In this document: piece by piece, positions 57,633 to 64,000 of the stretch
Numbering within the stretch: position 1 is the first letter of the stretch
How the letters are laid out: each line of letters opens with the position of its first letter
From: an uncultured Oxalobacteraceae bacterium
GTDB lineage: Bacteria > Pseudomonadota > Gammaproteobacteria > Burkholderiales > Burkholderiaceae_D
Length of the DNA stretch: 64,000 nt
Reading direction: 5' to 3'
Assembly (NCBI GenBank): GCA_903893945.1
Contig: CAITOF010000054.1
Span: 26,485-90,484, forward strand
The notes under the pieces: model-generated
Databases searched by the model: none
The model's input: the letters and a program-made list of their open reading frames with translations, nothing else
Told to the model about the DNA's origin: nothing
Made by a program: the position numbers and the translations under genes

Positions 57633-57878
57633 TTACTTATGACGCTTGCCAAGCTTCATTCCCAATGTCACACGTGGGGTATCAAATCTGAAATGTATTT
57701 TTCTACGACACAAATACGGCACATGAAGAATCGCGTCGATCTGATTGTGAATTGCGCTGCCTATACGTAAAACCTGTCGGGTAGACAATCCAAGTCGTTT
57801 AGCCAGCAATCCTGGTTTGATGTTACCTTCAACCAGATCCTGAATTAGTTTCAATCGGTCAATTTCGCGCATGCTCAT
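57633..57878 (-). pseudogene. N-terminal fragment of an ISNCY/IS1202-like transposase
   Basis: The first 45 residues (from MSMREIDRLK, with LVEGNIKPGLLAKRLGLSTRQVLRI) match the helix-turn-helix start of ISNCY-type transposases. After that the sequence diverges and stops, so the DDE catalytic part is missing. The upstream ATG at 57914 is also in frame. It lies 36 bases from the tRNA-Asn fragment, inside the same recombination-scarred patch. The 160 bases between its start and the pseudopilin operon end contain no gene I can support. Confidence 0.6.
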
Positions 57879-58075
57879 CGTAATTACTCCGGTTCTGGCC
57901 ATGACCAACTCCAAACGATAACTGGGTACGTATCGTAGCTGAAATCGGCCATTTCAACTTAGCCAGAACCAGACATTACTATTTGGCTCTAACAGGCAAA
58001 TTTCGCAGTTCCGGTTTTATGTTAAATCGGTACTTGTTCCCTAAAATCCGTGAAGAAAATCAGACGAAAACGCGC

Positions 58076-58591
58076 TTATTGATTACCAATAACGACTGGA
58101 ATCATAAATAACCAATCGTGATAGGACGTCTTGCCAGCAAATGATTCAAACGGCGGATCGAAGTTGCCCACCTTAATGGGTTCGTCAGCAGATAAACTGT
58201 ATATCCCAATAATACCTCTCCCATCCATCGATGCCACCGTACCCCATTCCGACTTTCCGGTCAGGGGATCAACATAGATTTTACGTAAATGGCGTCGCAG
58301 TACGGTAGGATTACGCGGATCTTTTATCAAATCTTGTATCGTCATCGGGTAAGGGGATAATCCAGTCGGTGTCGCATTGGCATAACTAATTAAGGCAGAT
58401 TGAAACTCTGTGCCAATGGTCAGCAACTGTTCCTCTTCATACCGGCGTTGGACAAGCGTGCCAAATTTTACGGTCGCTGTCGCGGCGATACCAATAATGG
58501 CAATGGCAATCAACAGCGATAAATACGCGATACCTTTTTCGCTTTTGAAAAGGTGTCGAGAGGGACGTTGAAGTTGGGCTTTGTTATCCAT
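58076..58591 (-). CDS. minor pseudopilin-like protein lacking Glu5
   Basis: The product is 171 residues. A short basic leader ends in EKG, then a 25-residue hydrophobic helix IAYLSLLIAIAIIGIAATATV. Type IV pilin-like proteins carry Glu at position 5 after cleavage; here it is Ser, as in tip pseudopilins of the GspK kind. The globular part has VLRRHLRKIYVDPLTGKSEWG. It lies three bases after the preceding pseudopilin gene and is last in the operon. Confidence 0.8.
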   Translation of the reverse strand: MDNKAQLQRPSRHLFKSEKGIAYLSLLIAIAIIGIAATATVKFGTLVQRRYEEEQLLTIGTEFQSALISYANATPTGLSPYPMTIQDLIKDPRNPTVLRRHLRKIYVDPLTGKSEWGTVASMDGRGIIGIYSLSADEPIKVGNFDPPFESFAGKTSYHDWLFMIPVVIGNQ

Positions 58592-58594
58592 GGC

Positions 58595-58990
58595 TTACAA
58601 GCTGCTAAACGCCTTACCCAAATGCGTTTGTCCCTGAGCACCACTTTTAATATTGTAAACATTCCCTTTTTCAGTATTATCCGGTGCGACAATAATCCAG
58701 GTTGCGTCACTACCGGTAATGGGATCCAAAGGTAGGGAGCGTAAATATCGTTTATTGACCAAATCAGATAACGAATCAGGGTATTTCCCGGTATCTTGAT
58801 AAAATTTGTCAATCGCACTGCGCGTGGCGTCAAGATTTTGAATTAATACGGCCTCTTTAGATACGTCAATCGAGTTGAAATAGCGCGGCACCGCCAAGGT
58901 GAGCAGCAGGGCGATGATGGCTAACACCACCAATAATTCAATCAAAGTGAATCCACGAGGTAATTTAGGTGATTTCATGATGGTCACCAT
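58595..58990 (-). CDS. GspG-like major pseudopilin
   Basis: The product is 131 residues. The prepilin leader is MVTIMKSPKLPRG with cleavage before FTLIELLVVLAIIALLLTLAVPRYFNS, and Glu5 is present. The C-terminal part has the GspG pattern DKFYQDTGKYPDSLSDLV...YLRSLPLDPITGSDATW. The start overlaps the preceding pseudopilin stop by seven bases. Confidence 0.9.
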   Translation of the reverse strand: MVTIMKSPKLPRGFTLIELLVVLAIIALLLTLAVPRYFNSIDVSKEAVLIQNLDATRSAIDKFYQDTGKYPDSLSDLVNKRYLRSLPLDPITGSDATWIIVAPDNTEKGNVYNIKSGAQGQTHLGKAFSSL

Positions 58991-59535
58991 TTGTTATAAG
59001 GAACACCGTTTAACCCAACTTTGTTGGACGTTGAATACACATCGTAAACATCATCGCCCGGTCTAGGATCGATTGGATCGCTGGCATAACTGCGTAATCC
59101 CCAGGTTTCAGATCCGGGTATGTCGACATTGGGATTCATCGGGTCACGAGGAATTCGACGTATAAAAAATATTTTATTACGTTTGGGGTCCCGCTGATCT
59201 GACACACCTTCAAATAAAACAATCAAATCTTTAGGGTAGCCGCTGCTGCCAATGGGTTTGGAGATACGGCCATCGTTACTGGCACGCTGATACGCATCCA
59301 ATGCTTGCCGGATTTCTTTTAACGCTGCCCGTAATTCTTGTTCCTGACTACGTTGGTGCGCCACTTGGGCAATGGGTACCGTCATGCCGGCCAGCACACC
59401 CAAAATGGCCAACGTGACCAATAATTCAATTAAGGTGAAACCGCACGCCTTATTCAAAACGTTGGACAGATTAGCCGATAGCTCAACCTTGACGTTCTTA
59501 GAACATGGTCGGCTAATTGGTATCAACTTCAACAT
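58984..59535 (-). CDS. GspG-like pseudopilin with long leader
   Basis: The product is 183 residues. An unusually long leader of about 31 residues precedes the cleavage site in ACG|FTLIELLVTLAILGVLAGMTVP. Glu5 is present. The globular part repeats the GspG theme (ALDAYQRASNDGRISKP, IPRDPMNPN). The start overlaps the secretin stop (TAATG), so the genes are translationally coupled. An internal start is possible but not clearly better. Confidence 0.87.
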   Translation of the reverse strand: MLKLIPISRPCSKNVKVELSANLSNVLNKACGFTLIELLVTLAILGVLAGMTVPIAQVAHQRSQEQELRAALKEIRQALDAYQRASNDGRISKPIGSSGYPKDLIVLFEGVSDQRDPKRNKIFFIRRIPRDPMNPNVDIPGSETWGLRSYASDPIDPRPGDDVYDVYSTSNKVGLNGVPYNKW

Positions 59536-62012
59536 TATTGTGTGACCTGCAATACTAGCGGAGTCGGAATCGCGACAGGAATAGGCACATTACCAGGGCC
59601 GACCGGTGTGGCGCTGATCAACTGAATCGTCGTTGGCCCTGTTACCGACAACGCCTTGAATGTCACCGTAGCAATGACGGCTGTATTGGTGACGCCACCA
59701 CTACTGGAACTGCTGTCAGACATAATGACCTGACCCATTGGATTTATTCGACTGGTAAAACTGGTGGGTGACGCACTTTGTTTTAAATATGTGCCTTCTG
59801 TCACGCCAATAACCTGCAATTTTGTGCTGTCAAATCCAAGGGTGAGTGGAACGGAGCTAATTGCCTGGCTCGATTGCATCATCAACGCAACGGATACAGT
59901 CCCGCCAGAACTTACTTGAGGTTGGCTCTCCCAGCTAAACTGCACTTGCCCCACGCCATTGACAACCCCGCCGCTAACAGGGTCAGTTGCCGGCACGGCG
60001 CCAGATACACCGACACCAACGCCCACACCTGTATTTAATCCGACACCGTTAGTTGAAACTGGATCCAGTCCCCCAGCGACAGGTGAGCCGTTCATTGAAC
60101 GAGGTGGGGTGATGGGTACGGTCGCTGTTTTTACGGGGCTTGTTACTGTCAATTGTTGTGGTTCACCGATATCAGAACCACTCGTATGCATATGCATACT
60201 GCTTTCAGTACCAGAAAGGAAATAGGCGTCTGCTGCGTCCGGCCGCTGGATATTTCGAATCAGATGGGGCGTAATCGACAATACAATTTCTGTGTTTTGG
60301 TCATTATCGGTGGTGGCACCGAAGAGCCGACCTAATATCGGCATGTCGCCCACACCGGGGATTTTATTGCCGGATGTGCGTTCTTGTGAATCAATCAAGC
60401 CAGCCAGGATATCTGTCTCGCCATTTTTTAATCGCAACACTGTCGTGGCATTTCGTGTACCAATTTCATAGGCATTGGTGCCGGATTGAGTCGTTATCTG
60501 GCTCAAAATGCTACTGACTTCCAGGGATACTTTAATGCCCACATTGTCATCCAAATACACGGTTGGTTCAACGTTTAGCGTTAAGCCAATATCAATATAA
60601 TTGATTGATTGCGATACAAAGCCGGTCGCTGTGGCGGTTGAAGTGATATTGGGGACGCGTTCACCTATGAGAATTTTGGCTTTTTCATGGTTACGCACTC
60701 GGATGCGCGGATTTGTCAGTAATTTGGTGTTGGAGTCTTGCGCGTTGGCATTAATCGTTGTGGCACCTAGTGTGGCGCCCAAGGTGTTTTTATTTTGATG
60801 TAACAAATCATTCAACGATAGCCCTGCGGTATTTGTCGTGCCGGTCGAGCTATTGTTGGTTTGAAGAACCGATAAAGGCTGCGGAGTTAATCCTAATGAG
60901 GCAGGCCACTGAATACCGAGATCTTGTAGTAGGGTTTTCTGTACTTCAATGACTTCGACTTCCAACATGACTTCCGGTTCGGCAACATCTTGTAGTGCCA
61001 CCAGTTTTTCCGCAAATTTTATTGCTTCAGGCGTGTCTCGTAACATCAACATATTTAATTTTTCATCAACATAAATATTTTGCGACTTCACAATTGTTTT
61101 TAGCATCGTCGCGACGTTTTTTGCGTCGGCATTGGTCAGGAAAAACGTGCGCACGGCCATTTCCTGATATTCTTTTTGTTTTGTTGCTGTATTGGGATAA
61201 ATTAAAATCGTGTTGTTATCCAAAATCAGCTTATCAAGCTGGTTGGCGATTAATGCAAATCGAATGGCTGAATCCACTGTACTGTGTTTTAAGAAAATCG
61301 AGGTTTTTTTATCGGTTTTCACTTCAGAGTCAAAGATAAAGTTAATACCGGATGTATGTGAAATGACATCAAACACCTGTTTTACGGCGACATCTTTAAA
61401 TTCGATGGTCATTTCTTTTTTCAAGGTATTTGCTAATAGCGGATTCGTCGCATAAATATCGATATTGGCATCGAGTGTTTGTTTTAATGCCAACGCTCTG
61501 GGGTTCTTTGCGTTTTCAATCAACACTTCGGCAATTTTCTTGCGTGCCCCTTCGACATCCTTATTCGTTAATAAGATTTCGGCGTCCTTAATTAAGCCGG
61601 TTTGACGTTGAATGCTTGTAATTGCAGTTAGTCCCGCCAGTGCCCGTTCATTACCCGGGACAATGTTCAATGCCTGCATATAGGCTGTTTTCGCTTTATC
61701 GAAACTCGTTGGGTCATACTGAGCCGCATTCAATAATTGATCCGCCTGATCCAGGTAATGATATAAAGCGCGTTCTTGCGTCTCCAAATACGCTTGACGA
61801 TAGCGTGCGTCGTGCGGTTCCTTGGCCAATGCTTCCTGAAATTTCGTCAATCCTTCTTCAGGTTTGCCTTCTTCAACCAATTTCGTGCCGTCGCGATAAG
61901 CAAGTTGCGCGGCGCACCCGGATAATAAAGCGAACATACAGATCAGCATGAGGTCCAACCAACTACAATGTCGTCGTGCCGGGGGATTTACAGTAAATAG
62001 TTCGTTACGCAT
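59535..62012 (-). CDS. secretin with TPR-like N-terminus and C-terminal cohesin domain
   Basis: The product is 825 residues. A lipoprotein-type signal (LLSGC) is followed by TPR-like helices (about 40-165), N-domains and the secretin core. The core includes VEVIEVQKTLLQDLGIQWP, the NPRIRVRNHEKAKILIGERVP segment and the C-terminal membrane region GLIDSQERTSGNKIPGVGDMPILGRLFG. After a Pro/Val/Gly-rich linker with VGVGVGV repeats there is a cohesin-like beta domain (about 695-825, VSVALMMQSSQAISSVPLTLGFD start). Secretins form the outer-membrane channel of type II secretion and type IV pili. No GspE-type ATPase or GspF gene is in the window. Confidence 0.87.
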   Translation of the reverse strand: MRNELFTVNPPARRHCSWLDLMLICMFALLSGCAAQLAYRDGTKLVEEGKPEEGLTKFQEALAKEPHDARYRQAYLETQERALYHYLDQADQLLNAAQYDPTSFDKAKTAYMQALNIVPGNERALAGLTAITSIQRQTGLIKDAEILLTNKDVEGARKKIAEVLIENAKNPRALALKQTLDANIDIYATNPLLANTLKKEMTIEFKDVAVKQVFDVISHTSGINFIFDSEVKTDKKTSIFLKHSTVDSAIRFALIANQLDKLILDNNTILIYPNTATKQKEYQEMAVRTFFLTNADAKNVATMLKTIVKSQNIYVDEKLNMLMLRDTPEAIKFAEKLVALQDVAEPEVMLEVEVIEVQKTLLQDLGIQWPASLGLTPQPLSVLQTNNSSTGTTNTAGLSLNDLLHQNKNTLGATLGATTINANAQDSNTKLLTNPRIRVRNHEKAKILIGERVPNITSTATATGFVSQSINYIDIGLTLNVEPTVYLDDNVGIKVSLEVSSILSQITTQSGTNAYEIGTRNATTVLRLKNGETDILAGLIDSQERTSGNKIPGVGDMPILGRLFGATTDNDQNTEIVLSITPHLIRNIQRPDAADAYFLSGTESSMHMHTSGSDIGEPQQLTVTSPVKTATVPITPPRSMNGSPVAGGLDPVSTNGVGLNTGVGVGVGVSGAVPATDPVSGGVVNGVGQVQFSWESQPQVSSGGTVSVALMMQSSQAISSVPLTLGFDSTKLQVIGVTEGTYLKQSASPTSFTSRINPMGQVIMSDSSSSSGGVTNTAVIATVTFKALSVTGPTTIQLISATPVGPGNVPIPVAIPTPLVLQVTQ

Positions 62013-62572
62013 TATTCGGCGTCTCCGATAGAAAGGTTTTGCTTTATATTTAGCGGTATGTAGGTCAACGTCAATGTCGGTGGCGAAATGGTATCGATTC
62101 GATAGTTTGTATCAACGACACTATTGGCGTGCACGTAGAGCATGTTGTCACCTTTAGCCAAAAATACTTCCCAAGCACCGTCGACCCAGCGTTTGCCCGC
62201 GTAGGTAAAGGGTAAAGTTGGTGCCGTTGGAGGAGGAGGTGGCGGCGGTGGCGGAGGTGGTGCTGGCGGCGTCCAATTCTGATTGCCAAATAAACTGTTT
62301 TCAGCTCCATTTGTGTTTAGAGGGTCTACGCGTGGTCGCAGAACCAAAATAACCGGTTCTGCTTGTACTTTGGACTCGACCGACTTTAATGGCGCGTCTT
62401 TTAAATTATGTGCTGGTTCTATTGATACTGACGACGTGGATCCGGGTGAGCCAGTAGGTACATCGCGTGACACAGAGTCTACAAGTTGATATTTGGGTGT
62501 TTTGTCGCCGAATATCACCAAACCTGCAGAAACGATCAGCCCTGCGCTCATCAGTAAATGACGTAATTTCAT
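62012..62572 (-). CDS. PilP/GspC-like inner-membrane protein with polyproline tract
   Basis: The product is 186 residues. One N-terminal membrane segment (LMSAGLIVSAGLVIFG) is followed by a low-complexity periplasmic linker with an uninterrupted proline run (about eleven) in APPPPP...PTAP. A C-terminal beta domain has FTYAGKRWVDGAWEVFLAKGDNMLYV and TLTLTYIPLNIKQNL. Such proteins link the inner-membrane platform to the secretin. The proline run predicts dependence on EF-P for translation. It overlaps both neighbours by a few bases. Confidence 0.82.
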   Translation of the reverse strand: MKLRHLLMSAGLIVSAGLVIFGDKTPKYQLVDSVSRDVPTGSPGSTSSVSIEPAHNLKDAPLKSVESKVQAEPVILVLRPRVDPLNTNGAENSLFGNQNWTPPAPPPPPPPPPPPTAPTLPFTYAGKRWVDGAWEVFLAKGDNMLYVHANSVVDTNYRIDTISPPTLTLTYIPLNIKQNLSIGDAE

Positions 62573-63153
62573 TCTGTCTTCCCCTGTATATGTGGGAGAA
62601 CAAATGTGCGACCTTCACTTCCTTGTTCATCGTATAAAAATAGAGTAAATCGGACCCGCGTTTCAATTATGGGGTTGGAAATGGCTGCGCGTTTGAAATT
62701 TAATTCGTCCAATGAGGCAAATGGAATCGCCAGCAATACCTGGTCACAGAAGTGGCGAATTGCCGCGTATTGTCCCTTAATGGGGACATTAACGATATAC
62801 GTCTGAAAATTGCCGTTTTTATTTTCTGCTAATTTATAGTCGGTTTGCCCCATGATTAAACCATTTTTGTTGGCTAATGATATCAACGTGGAAACTTGTT
62901 CCTCGGCATAATGCGTTTCTCCCAGTGAGGCATAAAAATCATGCAAATGCTGCTCTGATAGTGAAAGGACTTCCTTATCCATCCTGACGGGCCAATGATC
63001 CAGCCGCGCCTGCAACTGTTGACATTGATTTTGATCATCAACACGCTGATGTTTTAAATGGGGAACCCACCAAAACCAGACACAAATACCAACGCCCCAC
63101 AGGAGACACACCAGTAGCTGGAAGGTACTAATATCACGTTTCCAAAGCACCAT
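62569..63153 (-). CDS. PilO/GspM-like platform protein, first visible gene of secretin operon
   Basis: The product is about 194 residues. One N-terminal helix (FQLLVCLLWGVGICVWFWWVP) follows MVLWKRD, then a coiled region (QLQARLDHWPVR) and a ferredoxin-like fold (FQTYIVNVPIKGQYAAIRHFCDQVL), as in PilO. The frame can be read to 63207, but the extra residues are translated from the AT-rich eukaryotic-looking DNA, so I place the start at ATG 63153. PilM/PilN-like partners expected just upstream are absent; the bacterial sequence stops there. Confidence 0.83.
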   Translation of the reverse strand: MVLWKRDISTFQLLVCLLWGVGICVWFWWVPHLKHQRVDDQNQCQQLQARLDHWPVRMDKEVLSLSEQHLHDFYASLGETHYAEEQVSTLISLANKNGLIMGQTDYKLAENKNGNFQTYIVNVPIKGQYAAIRHFCDQVLLAIPFASLDELNFKRAAISNPIIETRVRFTLFLYDEQGSEGRTFVLPHIQGKTE

Positions 63154-63159
63154 TCTGAG

Positions 63160-63888
63160 ATATTCATGATTGCTCTTGAAAATAATTATGATAATATAAT
63201 AAACCACTTGCTATATCAGACCAGCATAATTAGGAAGATCATGGATACTGGCAATGATGGAGGCAAGCATACCTTTGAGACAGGACAGTCCCTAGCCAAG
63301 GGCTTTATGGTGTTCATTAGAAAATTAGCCAATAGAATAATTGAGTTGGAGAAAGAAAACGCTGAACTTCAAAGCTTTTTAGGATCAATTCCTGAATGGA
63401 CTGAGTTTGTAGAAAATGATCTGAAAATGATTAATAACATAGAAAACAGACCCTTATGTAATGATCCGAGAGCAAAGAACTACTATGGCAACAACGATGA
63501 GGACTTCTTTGACTTTAATCTGAATAAACCAACAATTGGGCAGAAATTTGGCAAGGAAAACTCTGACAACAAGGACGATGATGGCAACGAAGATGCAACT
63601 GAAAAAGTTCAAAATAATGACCTCTTCAATTTCTCTGATAAGAATGAAAATTTAGATGAATAAAATGAAGAGATGAGAAAACAGAGTAGGTATGAAAAAG
63701 AGAACAATGAATACGATGAGGAAGAAGACAGAGTAAACTTAGAGAATGATAGGAATTAGTATTCACCGCAGTTCAAAAGGCTTGAAGAGCAGATAGAGCA
63801 ACAGCCTGAATACGACGCGAATCAGTATTGGAAATGCGAGATTTACTAAGAGTAGAGTGTCGAGGATCTGCTAAGTGACTATGAATGA
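63160..63888 (+). CDS. ciliate-code gene (TAA/TAG = Gln), SAPS-domain protein C-terminal part, 5' truncated
   Basis: In one frame the sequence reads through TAA 63661, TAG 63757, TAA 63847 and TAG 63853 and ends at TGA 63886-63888. With TAA and TAG as Gln the extension is coherent acidic/Gln-rich protein (RNQYSPQFKRLEEQIEQQPE). The standard code would end it at 63661. Two segments resemble the SAPS domain of protein phosphatase 6 regulatory subunits: NHLLYQTSIIRKI (human-like THLFQKCCLVQRI) and KGFMVFIRKLANRI (GxMGHLTRIAN), followed by EWTEFVENDLKMIN (RWESFVEETLTETN). An acidic tail follows. The N-terminal part is missing at the junction. The comparisons are from memory and need a search. Confidence 0.75.
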
Positions 63889-64000
63889 CTCTTTGTTAAA
63901 TAAACACACTCAAGATAGGAAATACATAGGTTAAGCTATTTAACTTTTTACCAACAATTATATATTATTTATCTTCACATTATCTATATAATATGTGTGT
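63889..64000 (+). other. AT-rich 3' flank of the ciliate-code gene
   Basis: Very AT-rich (TATATTATTTATC, TATCTATATAATATG) with no gene. It ends in GTGTGT at the window edge. No C4A4 or C4A2 telomere repeat is visible. Confidence 0.6.

Noticed and set aside
57534..57770. Open frame reading across the tRNA fragment
   Set aside because: It translates tRNA sequence (the familiar PRPGLEPGTCG peptide) and is a known artefact.
63166..63663. Bacterial 165-residue protein ending at TAA 63661
   Set aside because: Protein-like sequence continues past the TAA in the same frame, and composition and SAPS-like motifs point to a eukaryotic gene.
63940..64000. Ciliate telomere at the window end
   Set aside because: Only AT-rich sequence and a short GTGTGT run; no repeated C4A4 or C4A2 units.

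Overview
The window is bacterial from base 1 to about 63.15 kb, and AT-rich eukaryotic DNA after that. The first 56 kb is GC-rich, Gram-negative and probably betaproteobacterial. It encodes porins, TonB-dependent receptors, DUF1800/DUF1501 and YbfB/YjiJ-type proteins, a YfiR-type signalling locus and a betaproteobacterial-looking tRNA-Asn fragment. No single marker fixes the genus. From about 56.1 kb the DNA is visibly AT-richer, with toxin-antitoxin genes, repeats, a cut tRNA gene and a broken transposase. A secretin/pseudopilin operon follows, and its upstream end is missing.

Layout. 0-7 kb: TctE-like sensor kinase (cut by the window edge), porin, a cNMP/CBS/DUF294 protein with its exonuclease partner, and a PLP aminotransferase. 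7.0-7.6 kb: a small GIY-YIG nuclease gene between near-perfect inverted repeats. 8-18 kb: signalling, with a Cache-GGDEF-EAL protein, DUF1275 and DUF3095 proteins, and an operon of TonB receptor, YfiR-like protein and CHASE8-type kinase. 18-19.4 kb: homocysteine methyltransferase and a small hypothetical gene. 19.6-33.8 kb: a peptide ABC transporter (binding protein, two permeases, two ATPases) interleaved with DD-carboxypeptidase-like, L,D-transpeptidase-like and aspartoacylase/M14-like enzymes and a second TonB receptor. This looks like a cell-wall peptide or dipeptide scavenging locus. 34-47.5 kb: a DUF1800/DUF1501 pair, a Tat-exported FAD oxidoreductase, two MFS transporters, a PAS-PAS kinase paralogous to the one at 12.5 kb, an AraC regulator, and a GH5 endoglycoceramidase-like enzyme fused to a polytopic membrane domain. 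47.7-52.1 kb: a tight operon of FGGY kinase, class II aldolase, GSAM-like aminotransferase and degenerate aldolase. 52-56 kb: YceI, LysR, and a chemoreceptor with an extra cytoplasmic Cache-like domain.

56-63.15 kb: a HEPN/MNT pair whose MNT partner carries a winged helix and has a nested palindrome over its start codon. Next come the 3' half of tRNA-Asn with its terminator (a typical integration or recombination scar), a transposase remnant, and a secretin operon: PilO-like protein, PilP/GspC-like polyproline protein, TPR-secretin-cohesin and three pseudopilins.

63.15-64 kb: a gene that makes sense only if TAA and TAG are read as glutamine and TGA is the stop, as in most ciliates. It continues through four in-frame TAA/TAG codons to a TGA at 63886-63888. 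The protein resembles the C-terminal part of the SAPS domain of protein phosphatase 6 regulatory subunits. Both this gene and the bacterial operon lose their 5' parts at about 63.15-63.19 kb. This fits an assembly chimera from a sample containing a ciliate and bacteria (possibly host and symbiont) better than a natural transfer, but reads across the junction are needed to decide.
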